A DNA stretch of 64,000 bases from Phycisphaerae bacterium (GCA_029260035.1 JAJDEA010000110.1:1-64000), one strand, 5' to 3'. Positions 9,001-19,050 are shown, numbered from the stretch's first letter. A program made the numbers and translations. Notes: a model not told the origin generated them from the letters alone.

Positions 9001-9225
9001 GGTGGCATGGTCCACGATTGGGTGATTAACCCTTGAGTGGCCATGTAGAACGTCGTATGCCTCACCGGCGTCGCATATGATCCAACTCCGCATGCATTCT
9101 GTCAAAGCGCATGCCCTGGCACAAGCCGTCTTGAAGCCGCACCTGTCACGAGCGGGTCATCACCGATTGTCCACCGCTCTAAGGTTATCGGCAACCATGG
9201 CCACGCAAGCGTGGACCATGCCACC
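9001..9225. repeat. REP doublet, non-autonomous (RAYT-related)
   Basis: The left end (9001-9046) starts GGTGGCATGGTCCAC and ends GTGGCCATGT; the right end (9195-9225) is CATGGCCACGCAAGCGTGGACCATGCCACC, written here only to define an inverted copy of the left. Inner bases next to the left end (TAGAACGTCGTATG...) resemble those just inside the RAYT element at 37.9 kb (TAGATCGCCGTTTG...). The unit has no transposase, so it looks like a REPIN or MITE-like derivative. The loop of the left palindrome differs from the other copies (ATTGGGTGATTAACCCTTGA). Confidence 0.75.
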
Positions 9226-9379
9226 CCAGCTACAAGACCAAATAATGATACGACCAAAACGATCTCGCGCTGCTCAAGAGCCATAGTACCCGGCTCAGAA
9301 TTCAATCATTCATAAGTCCATCTATGCGGTCGAAGGCAGAGCACTCCAGGTTGCCAGAGGTCACTACGATGCAGCTTTA

Positions 9380-9673
9380 TCATGGTTTGGTTTGGCAAGT
9401 GCAAATCATCCTGCCACAGCCTGGGCATCCATCGCCGTACTTTGCGTGGAGCGCCTTGGAGAGGTTAACATCGTTTATGTTAGCAAGTGTCACGAGCCAG
9501 GCGAGTACGTCTGCGAACTCGCCGCATTTATCTTCGTGTGATCCTTCACGCAGCGCAGCCGCAAGTTCCCCCACTTCTTCGCAGAGCCAAAGAAACGTCG
9601 CCGCCGAGCCTCGCTCGCGGTCTTTGTCGCTGTACATTTTGTTGATAAGTGCCTGAAAGTCGTCAATGTTCAT
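9380..9673 (-). CDS. MazG-like nucleotide pyrophosphohydrolase
   Basis: The 97-residue protein is the size of a single MazG-like all-alpha NTP-PPase domain. The metal-binding signature is visible: EEVGEL (Glu32, Glu33, Glu36) on one helix and ExxD (Glu52, Asp55) in EFADVLAWL on the next. Such enzymes hydrolyse (d)NTPs to monophosphate and pyrophosphate, often as housecleaning enzymes. The tail adds CPGCGRMICTC (residues 83-93), a four-Cys cluster of the kind found in some small MazG-like proteins, which may bind zinc. The epimerase gene lies upstream on the same strand, 39 bases away. Confidence 0.85.
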   Translation of the reverse strand: MNIDDFQALINKMYSDKDRERGSAATFLWLCEEVGELAAALREGSHEDKCGEFADVLAWLVTLANINDVNLSKALHAKYGDGCPGCGRMICTCQTKP

Positions 9674-9712
9674 GACGTTGCATGCTCCACAATGTGGCCA
9701 TTCTTGAGAAGG

Positions 9713-10648
9713 TCATGCGTTCGACCGGTAGTAATCAATTGCGCGGCGCAAGCCATCTTCAAATGAAATAATGGGCGCAAAGCCGAGCATCTTCTCTGCC
9801 AAACTGATGTCTGCGCAAGAATGCATTACATCACCGGTTCGTCGGGGCAGGAATTCCGGCTGAATATCCGTACCGAGGATCTGGTTAATCGCCGCAATCA
9901 CCTCGTTGACACTGATAGCGCCGCCGCACGCGATGTTTACGGCTTCGCCCGCTGTCCGCTCCGCTTCCATGGCTAACATGTTGCCGTGGACCACGTTGTC
10001 GACAAAAGTAAAATCGCGTGTCTGAGTTCCGTCGCCGTACACAACCGGAGGCTTGTTGTTTAGGATAGATGTAACAAATGCCGGAATTGCGGCAGCGTAT
10101 TGACTGCCGGGTGCCTGACGTTCGCCAAACACGTTAAAATATCGTAGTGATATTGTTTCCAGGCCAAAGCATTCGAAATAGGATCGGCAGTAGTGTTCGC
10201 CGAGAAGTTTTTGCACAGCGTATGGGCTTAATGGTCCAGTCAACAGACTCTCGTGTTTGGGTGACACTTCTGAGTCGCCATATGCGGAACTGCTCGCCGC
10301 ATAAATAACACGCCGGACTTTCCTTGAGACCGCCGACTGAAGTATGTTAAACGTACCAAGGCAGTTGACGTCGTGGCTTGGGCGTGGGTCGTCAACGGAC
10401 TTTGGAACGGAAGGAATCGCCGCTTCGTGAAAGACGAACTCGATGCTGTCACATGCCTTGTCGCACGCTTCCGGCTCGCGAATGTCTGCTTCGAGGACTT
10501 CAACCTTATTATCCAGATGCGCCAGGTTGGACTGCCTCCCCGAAGAAAAATCGTCGATCACACGAACGGCATGGCCTCGTTCGATCAGACCGGTACATAT
10601 GTGCGAGCCGAGAAATCCCCCGCCTCCCGTCACCAAAACATTAGCCAT
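9713..10648 (-). CDS. NAD-dependent sugar-nucleotide epimerase (GalE/WbpP-like)
   Basis: The 311-residue protein is an extended short-chain dehydrogenase/reductase. It has the NAD-binding TGGGGFLGSH (residues 7-16), ID at the end of beta-2, HEAAIPSVPKS, the Ser-rich AASSSAYGD (119-124), the catalytic pair Tyr143-Lys147 in YAVQK, and RYFNVFGERQ. The pattern is closest to UDP-glucose or UDP-GlcNAc 4-epimerases; the exact substrate cannot be told by eye. It would feed surface polysaccharide synthesis in the cytoplasm, but no glycosyltransferases are next to it. It is divergent from the lipoprotein gene at 10863, with a 214-bp gap for two promoters. Confidence 0.88.
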   Translation of the reverse strand: MANVLVTGGGGFLGSHICTGLIERGHAVRVIDDFSSGRQSNLAHLDNKVEVLEADIREPEACDKACDSIEFVFHEAAIPSVPKSVDDPRPSHDVNCLGTFNILQSAVSRKVRRVIYAASSSAYGDSEVSPKHESLLTGPLSPYAVQKLLGEHYCRSYFECFGLETISLRYFNVFGERQAPGSQYAAAIPAFVTSILNNKPPVVYGDGTQTRDFTFVDNVVHGNMLAMEAERTAGEAVNIACGGAISVNEVIAAINQILGTDIQPEFLPRRTGDVMHSCADISLAEKMLGFAPIISFEDGLRRAIDYYRSNA

Positions 10649-10862
10649 TACTGCTCTCCAGCGTTGTTGTTTCTTCTGTTTTACGCATATCGACTATCTT
10701 CCTCGATCTTCTTGTTCCGAGCTAGACACCTTGGCGGATTTCCTTTGTGGTTTGTGCCGACACGGGCAAATCGCCCCTGATGCTTGATTGCTCTTGACCG
10801 CATCGGTTTTGCAGGCATAGTGTGCCTGTTTTGAGATTCGATTTCCTACTCTGGAAACTGTC

Positions 10863-11405
10863 ATGCCACAATTCCGATTTGTCTTTCCGGCGGTCGCACT
10901 CACCTTTCTGTTCTTGGGCTGCGAAGCCCGCACGATTTCGATGGAAACAACAGAGCAGCGCCGTATGCTTGAACTGCTCATGCCAAGCCGCATTGAGATT
11001 ATCGAGCCATTCACAAGCGTTCGAAGCTTCAAAGGAAATAGTGAAAATAAGCCTGATGGCATTGAACTGCTCTTGCAGGCTCGGAATGCACTTGATAATC
11101 CCGGGCTTATGATCGCAGGAAAGGTGCGGGCGGAGCTTTTTGAGTATGTTCAGGCAAGTGCTGATTCAAAGGGACAACGGCTGGATCACTGGGAGATTGA
11201 GCTTTCGCAGCGCGAGCACCAACAGAAGTATTGGGATCAGGTCACGCAGATGTATCAATTCAAGCTGGGCATTGATCCCAATTCGATCCCGCCATCCAAA
11301 CGATATGTCTTGGCGGTAACGTACACGTCGCCGCTGGGTGTGCGACTTGTGGATGAATGTCTGATCCGACACCGCCCAACGGTTGTGATGAGATCGAGAA
11401 GATGA
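10863..11405 (+). CDS. Putative lipoprotein, unknown function
   Basis: The product has 180 residues. A hydrophobic signal ends at the lipobox FLGC (Cys20), and the mature protein is a mixed alpha/beta region with WEIELSQREHQQKYWDQVTQMYQF, cited here only in part, and a final beta-rich segment (YVLAVTYTSPLGVRL). The layout resembles small planctomycete lipoproteins annotated only as hypothetical. Start ATG at 10863. No neighbours hint at a role: the divergent epimerase is on one side and a 670-bp gap on the other. Confidence 0.7.
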   Translation: MPQFRFVFPAVALTFLFLGCEARTISMETTEQRRMLELLMPSRIEIIEPFTSVRSFKGNSENKPDGIELLLQARNALDNPGLMIAGKVRAELFEYVQASADSKGQRLDHWEIELSQREHQQKYWDQVTQMYQFKLGIDPNSIPPSKRYVLAVTYTSPLGVRLVDECLIRHRPTVVMRSRR

Positions 11406-12074
11406 GCCGGTCTGCCGTAAGGGCAACAATAAAGCGTGCCCAGGCGTAAAATGAAAATCGGCAGAGACAGCAACGACAATGGGCCTGACTTCGGGATCAG
11501 GATTTCGTACATCCTGGCCATCGAAGGCCCTAAATTGGATTGGGCAAAAACGCCGCCCACAAGGCCCCCGAAAGAACGTCCAAGGTAAAATGAGCCGTGG
11601 CAGTTCTGTGTCGAATTCGGACGGTTTCAGCGGAAGGGCAACCAAAGAAGCCTGTCCGGCAGGATAACCAAGTCTGTCGGACAGGCCTCTTTGTTCCCGG
11701 CCGATGGTAATCACGATATATACGCCTCATCTCCGATAAAATATCACGGATAATGGCGACAACTGAACTCAGTCGACGGTGGCGACAGTCTCAGAGAAGG
11801 CAAGTTCGGCCCTCTACCATTTTCCCGTTGCAATTCCCTGCCTACTTTGTTACCTTTCTGGCTTGGGGCTGTGGAATGAAGTGTTGGTCGTTCGGCCTGT
11901 CGGCCTAAACGCCTTTCCCACAATGAGTTATAGATCGGTTGTGGCGATGCCCGCGATTCGAGAGTAATTCGCCAGTGGCGAAAAGTGCAGCCAGGTATTT
12001 GTGCAGATGCAAAACGTCATTTGACGATGGTAAGAGAGTTTTTTAGTTTTGATTGAAGGACGGATCGGTTTGTC
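11406..12074. other. Long intergenic region before EF-G
   Basis: About 670 bases without a supported gene. A 45-codon ATG frame at 11450 and a 25-codon frame at 11590 are open but have no ribosome binding site or recognisable motif. One terminator-like hairpin is present (listed separately). The last 150 bases should contain the fusA promoter; the ribosome binding site GAAGGACGG lies just before the fusA start. Confidence 0.5.
11650..11686. terminator. Hairpin, probable terminator
   Basis: A perfect 9-bp stem (GCCTGTCCG with CGGACAGGC) encloses a 19-base loop and is followed by CTCTTTGTT on the plus strand. It lies about 245 bases after the lipoprotein stop. The T-rich tail is weak, so termination is plausible but not certain. 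Confidence 0.45.
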
Positions 12075-14174
12075 ATGGAACGCTTAAGCAACATTCGAAA
12101 TATTGGTATTTCCGCTCACATTGACTCAGGCAAGACGACGCTCACTGAGCGCATCTTGTATTACGCAGGCCGCATTCACCGAATTCAGGAGGTGAAAGGG
12201 AAGGACGGCGGTGCGACCATGGATTTCATGGAGCTTGAGAAGGAGCGCGGAATCACCATCACCTCCGCCGCAACAACGATCGAGTGGCATGACAAGCAGA
12301 TCAACATCATCGATACACCGGGCCACGTTGACTTTACTGTTGAGGTCGAACGTTCGCTTCGGGTACTCGATGGCGCGGTGCTGGTCCTATGTGCGGTTGG
12401 AGGCGTACAGTCTCAATCGATCACTGTGGACAGGCAGATGAGGCGGTACCGTGTTCCGCGTCTTGCGTTTATCAACAAAATGGACCGTGTCGGCGCGGAC
12501 CCGTCTCGCGTGATCGGTGAGCTGGAGAATAAATTGGGACATGTTGCTGTCCCGATGCAAATTCCGATCGGCATGGAAGTTCACTTGAAGGGTGTCGTCG
12601 ATCTGGCAACTATGCGGGCTGTCTATTTTGATGGACCGCAAGGCGAAGATGTTCGTTATGACGATATTCCGGCTGACTTGCTTGATGAAGCGGAGCGTGC
12701 CCGATCCGGGATGCTCGACACGCTGAGCCTGTATGACGATGAGTTGATGGAGGCGATGCTTGAGGGGGACGAAATCACCCCTGACCAGATTCACAAATCT
12801 GTTCGCAATGCGACATTAGCCCGAGAGATTACGCCTGTATTCCTGGGGTCGGCGTTCAAGAACACCGGCGTCCAGGAGTTGATTGATGCCGTCACTCGCT
12901 ATTTACCTTCGCCACTCGATCGCGTTGCGTTTGCGTGTGACAACTCCAACGATGGTGCAGAGATAACGATCACGGCTGACCCCGAAGGGCCTATGGTCGC
13001 AATGGCATTCAAGATTTGCGACGAGCCTTTTGGCCAAGTGACTTATGCGCGATTGTACCAAGGCCAACTTGGCAAAGGAAAAACATACAAAGTGACGAGG
13101 GATGGATCGTCGCAGCGCATTGGCAGAATTTATCGCATTCACGCCGACAAGCGTGAGGACCTGGATGTTGCTCGAGCGGGTGATATCATCGGCATCATGG
13201 GCGTTGATTGTGTTTCCGGCGATACGATTTGCGATCAATCCGTCAGTGTTTCTTTGGAGAGCATGCACTGCCCTGAACCGGTAATCTCCATGGCCATCAA
13301 TCCACTTCGCAATGCGGACAGAGATGCCATGTCGAAGGCTCTCAATCGTTTCGTCAAAGAGGATCCGACGTTTCATGTACGCTTTGACGAAAAGGCTGAG
13401 CAAACGATCATCTCAGGCATGGGCGAGCTGCATCTGGAGGTGTATGTAGAGAGGATGCGGCGAGAGTATCAGGCGGAAGTTGAAGTTGGAAAGCCAAAAG
13501 TTCAATTCCGTGAAGCGCCGACTGTTGAAACGAAGTTCAATTACAAGCACAAGAAACAGACCGGCGGATCAGGACAATATGCTCATGTTGTTGGCAAGCT
13601 CATTCCGCTCCCTGCAGACGCGGAAGAAGATTATGAGTTTGAGAACGTTGTGACGGGCGGACGAATTCCGAGCGAGTATATTTCGTCGGTCGATAAAGGA
13701 TTTCAGATGTCGCGTACCAAAGGACCGCTGGCGGGGTTCGAGGTTGTCGGCGCAAAAATGATACTCGAAGATGGCTCGTCGCACGCCGTGGATTCATCCG
13801 ACCTCGCTTTTCAAGTATGTGCGAGGACCGCTTTTCGGCAAGCGATCAGAGACGCAAGCCCCGTCCTGCTTGAGCCGATCATGACGGTCGAGGTGGAGGT
13901 ACCCACGGATTTTCAGGGGCCTTCTACCGGAGATTTAGCTTCTCGACGCGGAATGATTACCACTACGGAAATCAAAGGAAACTCAACGATAATTGTTGCG
14001 GAAGTCCCGCTGTCTAACATGTTCGGCTATTCGACCGACCTGCGTTCGCTCACACAAGGGCAAGGGACGTTTTCCATGGAGTTCGGCTGTTTTCGACCCA
14101 CGCCCGCGTCGATTCAGGCTGAAATAATCGAACAAGTTCAAAAGCAAAATAGCAAGGTCAAGTCGGCGAAGTGA
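12075..14174 (+). CDS. fusA: Elongation factor G, spdEFG1/mitochondrial EFG1-like
   Basis: EF-G catalyses GTP-dependent translocation on the ribosome. The 699-residue protein is full length, with all GTPase motifs: AHIDSGKTT (14-22), the switch I segment [18 protein letters not shown], and NKMDRVGA. Domain IV is marked by [14 protein letters not shown] and the carboxy end by [20 protein letters not shown]. The SGKTT P-loop (AGKTT in ordinary bacterial EF-G) and [20 protein letters not shown] are typical of the spirochaete/planctomycete/delta-proteobacterial spdEFG1 group and of mitochondrial EFG1, which act as translocases. Ribosomal protein genes are not adjacent, unlike the classical str operon. 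A GAAGGACGG ribosome binding site precedes the ATG. Confidence 0.95.
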   Translation: MERLSNIRNIGISAHIDSGKTTLTERILYYAGRIHRIQEVKGKDGGATMDFMELEKERGITITSAATTIEWHDKQINIIDTPGHVDFTVEVERSLRVLDGAVLVLCAVGGVQSQSITVDRQMRRYRVPRLAFINKMDRVGADPSRVIGELENKLGHVAVPMQIPIGMEVHLKGVVDLATMRAVYFDGPQGEDVRYDDIPADLLDEAERARSGMLDTLSLYDDELMEAMLEGDEITPDQIHKSVRNATLAREITPVFLGSAFKNTGVQELIDAVTRYLPSPLDRVAFACDNSNDGAEITITADPEGPMVAMAFKICDEPFGQVTYARLYQGQLGKGKTYKVTRDGSSQRIGRIYRIHADKREDLDVARAGDIIGIMGVDCVSGDTICDQSVSVSLESMHCPEPVISMAINPLRNADRDAMSKALNRFVKEDPTFHVRFDEKAEQTIISGMGELHLEVYVERMRREYQAEVEVGKPKVQFREAPTVETKFNYKHKKQTGGSGQYAHVVGKLIPLPADAEEDYEFENVVTGGRIPSEYISSVDKGFQMSRTKGPLAGFEVVGAKMILEDGSSHAVDSSDLAFQVCARTAFRQAIRDASPVLLEPIMTVEVEVPTDFQGPSTGDLASRRGMITTTEIKGNSTIIVAEVPLSNMFGYSTDLRSLTQGQGTFSMEFGCFRPTPASIQAEIIEQVQKQNSKVKSAK

Positions 14175-14183
14175 CATCTCGCA

Positions 14184-14221
14184 GGCAGAACCCGCATACA
14201 TACGAATACGGGACTTCTGCC
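14184..14221. terminator. Hairpin between convergent genes
   Basis: GGCAGAA-CCCG pairs with CGGG-(AC)-TTCTGCC around a 14-base loop, in the 103-base gap between the converging fusA and ABC permease genes. No run of T follows on either strand, so it may work as a stabilising or bidirectional 3' structure rather than a classical terminator. Confidence 0.4.
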
Positions 14222-14277
14222 ACGAAACGGATTGGTCAGCTACCTTGTCGGGGCTGGCTCAGTGTTATGCGGACGAC

Positions 14278-15495
14278 CTACTCAAACCGAAGCGACTGCA
14301 CCGGGTCTAAACGGGCGGCACGCATAGCTGGGTAGATACCGCTGACGATGCCAACGACCACAGCCATCACAACAGCAATAACAACGATCGAAGGCGGCGT
14401 ATAGGGTTTGATGAGTTGCTGCGTCACGTCCTGCAGCAAAGATGAGATTGCCACGCCGAAGCCGATTCCAATCAGACCTCCGAACATGCTGATGATGCTG
14501 GCTTCGGTGAGAAACTGTCTGAGGATATCGAATCGTCGCGCCCCCACAGCTATCCTGACGCCGATTTCGCGCGTCCGCTCCGTGACCGATACGAGCATGA
14601 TGTTCATAATACCGATCGCGCCAACAATCATGGAAATGCTTGCAATACTGTAGAAAACAACCGCGAAGATTTTTGCGAACTGCCCGACCTGTTGCTTGAC
14701 TTGCTCCTGCGTAAAAACCGTGAAGTCATCTTTCGTACCCGCACGGATGCGATGGGAACGACGCAGGCTTCGTTTTACTTTTTCGATGCAGGCGGGAATG
14801 GCTTTCACATCGTTGCACTGAACAGATAGCATGGTAAGGTGACGCGAGCCGAACATCCTCCCCATAGCGGTTGACAAAGGAATAATAACCTGACGATCCA
14901 TCTCGAAGATGCCCTGAGCACCTTTTTCCTCCATGGTTCCTACCACAATGAAACTCTTGCTGTTAATCTTCACGGCCTTACCAATCGCAGGAAGCGCACC
15001 GAACAACTCCTGCCGAATCTTGTAGCCAAGCACGCAAACCATGGCACCGCTGGATCGTATGTCCTCGCGCGTCAGAAATCTCCCTTCCACTACCTCGTAA
15101 TCGTTGAGTTCTGCGTATTCCTTCGTAGTCCCCATGATGGCTGTGCCCAGGTTACGCTCGTAATACTTGATCTGGCCACCAGATTGGTATTGCGGTGCGG
15201 CGCGAACGACAAGGTCTTCATTTTCTTCCACAACTACTTCGGCGTCATTTGGAACGAGTGATGCGACGGAGACATCTCTGCCGCCGTGTTTTTGGGAGCC
15301 GTTAAAAATCATCAATTGGTCTGCACCGAGTGATTCAAAGCTCGAAAGAACGTCTTTTTGCAGCCCTTCGAGAATCGACACAGCTGACACAACCGCACCG
15401 ACGCCGATGATGACTCCCAGCGTAGCGAGCAGCGATCTCAAGAAATTCTGCTGCAACCCTCGCAGGGCAAGTACAACAAGTCGAAAATGAAACAT
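14278..15495 (-). CDS. MacB-type ABC transporter permease
   Basis: The 405-residue protein has the MacB/FtsX topology. One transmembrane helix near the amino end (TLGVIIGVGAVVSAVSI) is followed by a large periplasmic domain of about 230 residues, then three helices, with the family motif ERTREIGVRIAVGA and the ending PAMRAARLDPVQSLRFE. In MacB the ATPase is fused; here it is a separate gene upstream, as in LolCDE-like and many MacB-like systems. Together with the two upstream genes it would form a mechanotransmission-type exporter spanning the inner membrane and reaching the periplasm. The substrate is unknown (candidates: peptides, lipids, drugs). The gene is last in a three-gene leftward operon. 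Confidence 0.9.
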   Translation of the reverse strand: MFHFRLVVLALRGLQQNFLRSLLATLGVIIGVGAVVSAVSILEGLQKDVLSSFESLGADQLMIFNGSQKHGGRDVSVASLVPNDAEVVVEENEDLVVRAAPQYQSGGQIKYYERNLGTAIMGTTKEYAELNDYEVVEGRFLTREDIRSSGAMVCVLGYKIRQELFGALPAIGKAVKINSKSFIVVGTMEEKGAQGIFEMDRQVIIPLSTAMGRMFGSRHLTMLSVQCNDVKAIPACIEKVKRSLRRSHRIRAGTKDDFTVFTQEQVKQQVGQFAKIFAVVFYSIASISMIVGAIGIMNIMLVSVTERTREIGVRIAVGARRFDILRQFLTEASIISMFGGLIGIGFGVAISSLLQDVTQQLIKPYTPPSIVVIAVVMAVVVGIVSGIYPAMRAARLDPVQSLRFE

Positions 15496-15592
15496 GGTGT
15501 CAGTCTCGCTTCTTACATATCACGGCTTCAAGTCAATATCCTGGAGAAACCGCTTCATCGTGTTTAAGAAGAACAATACTCGTTTCGGGAAA

Positions 15593-16399
15593 TTACCCGA
15601 GGTCTCGTGCTGATTGGATCGGCGTACCGGTGGCACCACCAGTCCGGCGAAGGCGGTTCGCCGCCTTCGATTCCATGATCTTCTTGAGTGCAGCCGACCC
15701 TTGCGCGAGCAGAGAGTTCCGATCTGAATCCAGCACAGCGGTATCTTCTACAATGTGCCCGTCTTTCATTCGTATGATCCGATCCGCCTGAACGGCTACA
15801 TCCATCTCGTGTGTCACGAGAACAATTGTCATACCCGCATCGTGAAGCTCGTGAAAAATGCCCATGATCTGATCGCCGGTCTTGCTGTCGAGATTCCCCG
15901 TTGGTTCATCGGCGAGTAGTAGTGCAGGTTGATTCACGATAGCCCGTGCAATGGCAACGCGCTGGCATTCACCACCTGACATTTCGCTCGGCTTATGGCT
16001 TGCTCGTTTACCCAGTCCCACACGTTCGAGTGCCTCTCGTGCCGTCTTTTTTGAGTAGATTTTTCGTGTGTAGACGAGTGGAACAACTACATTGTCGAGG
16101 GCTGACGTTCTGTTGATGAGGTTAAAGGTCTGGAATACGAAACCGATGTGTTGATTACGGATCTGTGCAAGTCGTTTCTCGGAGAATGATCCGATCTCCT
16201 CGCCTTGGAATTTCAATACACCTGAAGTTGGCTTGTCCAGGCAGCCGAACAAGTGCATGAGCGTGCTCTTGCCGCTTCCCGAAGCGCCGATGATGCTAAC
16301 GAACTCACCAGCGTCGATTTGGACATCGACACCAGCCAGTGCATGAACAACGCTATCACCCATGCGGTATTCTTTGCGAACTTGAGTGCCATGAATCAT
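15593..16399 (-). CDS. ABC transporter ATP-binding protein (MacB/LolD-type)
   Basis: The 268-residue protein has Walker A GASGSGKST, the Q-loop QTFNLINRTSALDNV, the signature MSGGECQRVAIARAI, Walker B LLLADEPTGNLD and a switch His in LVTHEMDVAV. The pattern around the Q-loop and 'NVVVPLVY' is typical of the MacB/LolD/FtsE branch. About 35 extra residues follow the domain. It lies between the fusion protein gene (43 bases upstream) and the permease gene (97 bases downstream), so it powers this exporter by ATP hydrolysis at the inner face of the membrane. Confidence 0.93.
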   Translation of the reverse strand: MIHGTQVRKEYRMGDSVVHALAGVDVQIDAGEFVSIIGASGSGKSTLMHLFGCLDKPTSGVLKFQGEEIGSFSEKRLAQIRNQHIGFVFQTFNLINRTSALDNVVVPLVYTRKIYSKKTAREALERVGLGKRASHKPSEMSGGECQRVAIARAIVNQPALLLADEPTGNLDSKTGDQIMGIFHELHDAGMTIVLVTHEMDVAVQADRIIRMKDGHIVEDTAVLDSDRNSLLAQGSAALKKIMESKAANRLRRTGGATGTPIQSARDLG

Positions 16400-16442
16400 G
16401 AGAGAATCAGCTTTTCGAGTCGTGCGATTGCCGTAAACAGAA

Positions 16443-17813
16443 TCAGCTCCGCTTCTTGTCGCCGTCTTTGTTGGAGTCGGTTTTCAAAGGCATTTTGGTA
16501 TACACCACATCGCCATCCTGAATGCCTTCGACGATTTCGGAAAAGGCTCCGTCATCCAACCCAATCCGAACAGCTACGAACTCCGTTAAGTGCTGGTCCG
16601 GCGGTGAGTCGGGTTTGGGGATATGCACACCCAAGCGCCCATCGCTCCCCTCACTAATTGCCTCGTTCGGACAAAGTACAACATCCTCAACATGATCTGC
16701 CGTAAAACGAACGGTGGCACGCATCCCAGGCAACAGCACATCACGATTTTCGCTGGTAATCACGACGTCAACAAGGTAAGTAATAACGTTGCTGATACTC
16801 TTCGGCTCGGGAAAAACTCGGTCGATAACTCCCTCGAATTCGCGATCGCGGAAAGATTCGACGCCGATGGTCGGCACGCTGTCACATTGCCGCGCAGCTT
16901 CGGCTAAGTCCGAGGGCATCTTAATCGAGCTGGCATGCCCTGGTTTCGCCCAAGGCGGCGCAATAGCCAGCACCCGTCCAATATCCGATTCGTCAACCTC
17001 CGCCCGAACAATGAGGCGCTCGAGGTCCAGGATAACTGCCAGCACCGTTCCGCCCGTTAGTGTGGTTTTTCCGCCTTGAATAACTTCTCCGATTTGCGTG
17101 AACACATCGCCGACAATACCATCGATGGGCGAAAAGATGTCAGCCTCTCGCAGTCTTTCTTTGGCATCTTCAAGGGTTGTTTTCGCGCTTTCGAGATTGG
17201 CCTCCGCCTGTTTGAGTGATTGCTCTGACCGGCGCACGGCGAGCTTCGCCTTTTCCAGTGTTGCCTGAGCTTCCGCGAGTTGAGCCAACTGACTTTGATA
17301 AGCCGTGTCCCGTTGGAGCACTTCTTCGACGTTCTTTTGGTGATCGGGCAAGCCTTGAATTTTTTCCAATCGATACTTAGCAAGCCGAATCGACTGCTCT
17401 AGCTGTTCAACGCGTGCCCGCGCCGCCGCAATATCCGCAGTCTTGGCTTGTTCCAAATTAACCCGAAACTCTCCCATACGCGCAGTGGCGACATCCAACT
17501 CACGCTGCGCGCGATCGACTGTTCGTTGCTCGTCATCGGGTTTTAGCCTGATTAGCAAATCGCCGGCCTTGACGCTATCGCCCGGGTGCTTTGCGATCTC
17601 GATAACCTCGCCACTCGCCTCGGATTTGATTTCGATCCTTCGTGCCTGGCGAATGGCGCCGGTAGAGTTGATTGGGAGTGTTAAGTTGCCGCGGGCGATC
17701 ACCTGAGTCTGACCCTCAAGGTCTTCGAGTTTTATTCTCAACTTGCTTTTTGCCGCGATAAACCCCGCGCCAAGCGTCGTCAACAGCAGCAGAAATATGA
17801 CAATATTCTTCAT
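16443..17813 (-). CDS. Periplasmic membrane-fusion protein (MacA/HlyD-like)
   Basis: The 456-residue protein begins with a single membrane anchor (NIVIFLLLLTTLGAGFIAA). A lipoyl-like half motif follows (STGAIRQARRIEIKSEASGE and KAGDLLIRL), then a long helical hairpin (about residues 85-215, rich in Gln, Glu, Ala and Lys), the second lipoyl half (DIFSPIDGIVGDV) and beta-barrel domains ending near FVAVRIGLDDG. This is the order in RND/MacA adaptor proteins, which link an inner-membrane transporter to an outer-membrane channel. It is the first gene of the three-gene exporter operon. No outer-membrane TolC gene is seen here. Confidence 0.9.
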   Translation of the reverse strand: MKNIVIFLLLLTTLGAGFIAAKSKLRIKLEDLEGQTQVIARGNLTLPINSTGAIRQARRIEIKSEASGEVIEIAKHPGDSVKAGDLLIRLKPDDEQRTVDRAQRELDVATARMGEFRVNLEQAKTADIAAARARVEQLEQSIRLAKYRLEKIQGLPDHQKNVEEVLQRDTAYQSQLAQLAEAQATLEKAKLAVRRSEQSLKQAEANLESAKTTLEDAKERLREADIFSPIDGIVGDVFTQIGEVIQGGKTTLTGGTVLAVILDLERLIVRAEVDESDIGRVLAIAPPWAKPGHASSIKMPSDLAEAARQCDSVPTIGVESFRDREFEGVIDRVFPEPKSISNVITYLVDVVITSENRDVLLPGMRATVRFTADHVEDVVLCPNEAISEGSDGRLGVHIPKPDSPPDQHLTEFVAVRIGLDDGAFSEIVEGIQDGDVVYTKMPLKTDSNKDGDKKRS

Positions 17814-17937
17814 GATTTAACCCTCAGGAAGCCAGCACAACTCCGGGATCGCATGCAATCTACAGCAATTAGTTCCAGCCTGTTTCGTAAAAGAGCATTG
17901 TGTAGAGCCATCATTTTGACAAGTACGAAGGCTGGTT

Positions 17938-19050
17938 CTAGGCAGCCGCAGTTGATGGAGAATAATCAAAGCCGAAGGTTTTCGCGACCGGCTCGTTTGT
18001 GACCCGCCCTCTTTCGATATTGATCCCAGCTTCCAGCCCCGGGTCCTCTTTGCATGCCTGCTTGTATCCCTGGTCGGCAAGCTTGATCGCATAAGGCAAC
18101 GTGGCGTTTGTAAGCGCATAGGTCGAAGTTCGTCCAACTGCACCGGGCATATTCGCAACGCCGTAGTGAACTACGTTGTCAATAATATAAGTCGGGTCTT
18201 CGTGTGTAGTAGGTCGAATCGTCTCGCAACAGCCTCCCTGATCCACCCCAACATCCACGATGACGGCCCCGTGCTTCATGGTAGGCAGCATGTCCTTCGA
18301 AATGAGAACCGGGCAACGAGCGCCCGGAATGAGCACGGCGCCAACGACTAAATCAGCCCGCATCAAGTGCTGTTTCAAAGCGAGCCTGGCACTGAATACC
18401 GTTTCCACGTTTGCGGGCATAACGTCGCTTAGATAACGCATACGATCAAGATCGACGTCCATGATAATGACATTGGCACCAAGGCCCGCAGCCACCTTGG
18501 CGGCGTTCATACCAACGATTCCACCGCCGATCACCAGCACTTCCGCCGGTTCAACTCCAGGCACGCCGCCCAAAAGGATACCGCGACCCATCATGGGGCG
18601 TTCCAGATACTTCGCGCCTTCCTGAATGCTCATCTTGCCGGCAACTTCACTCATAGGAGTTAATAGAGGTAAGCGCCCCTGCTTGTCCTCAATGGTTTCA
18701 TATGCAATGGCCACGGCACCAGTTTTGATGACGCCCTGCGTCAATTCTTTATCAGCCGCAAAATGAAAATAGGTAAACATGATCTGGCCGTCCTGCATCA
18801 TGTCTCGTTCCGGGGCGAGCGGCTCTTTGACTTTGATAATCAACTCTGCCTTGGAAAATACTTCTTTGGCTGAGTCGACGATTTCCCCGCCGACTGCGGC
18901 AAATTCGTCATCCCCAACGCCGGACCCCGCACCGGCGTTTTTCTCTATTAGAATCTTGTGCCCTCGACGAACCAACTCATCGACGCCAACCGGTGTAAGG
19001 CTCACACGGTATTCGTGGGTCTTTGTTTCTTTCGGAATCCCAATAATCAT
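17938..19050 (-). CDS. ald: Alanine dehydrogenase
   Basis: Ald interconverts L-alanine and pyruvate plus ammonia with NAD, in the cytoplasm. The 370-residue length is typical. Family features include the start MIIGIPKETKTHEYRVSLTP, the substrate-binding region FTYFHFA, YLERPMMGRGILLGGVPGVEP, the Rossmann motif VIGGGIVGMNAAKVA, ending in IIMDVD, and the DVGVDQGGCCETIRPTTHEDP region, which holds the active-site Asp. It is not obviously in an operon: 124 bases separate it from the downstream exporter genes, and 334 bases lie upstream before comEC. Confidence 0.95.
   Translation of the reverse strand: MIIGIPKETKTHEYRVSLTPVGVDELVRRGHKILIEKNAGAGSGVGDDEFAAVGGEIVDSAKEVFSKAELIIKVKEPLAPERDMMQDGQIMFTYFHFAADKELTQGVIKTGAVAIAYETIEDKQGRLPLLTPMSEVAGKMSIQEGAKYLERPMMGRGILLGGVPGVEPAEVLVIGGGIVGMNAAKVAAGLGANVIIMDVDLDRMRYLSDVMPANVETVFSARLALKQHLMRADLVVGAVLIPGARCPVLISKDMLPTMKHGAVIVDVGVDQGGCCETIRPTTHEDPTYIIDNVVHYGVANMPGAVGRTSTYALTNATLPYAIKLADQGYKQACKEDPGLEAGINIERGRVTNEPVAKTFGFDYSPSTAAA

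Noticed and set aside
9077-9286. Open frame of 69 codons on the plus strand
   Set aside because: It lies within the REP doublet and is translated palindrome and spacer.
11479-11667. Short open frame of 62 codons before the hairpin upstream of EF-G
   Set aside because: Biased composition, no ribosome binding site and overlap with the terminator-like hairpin.
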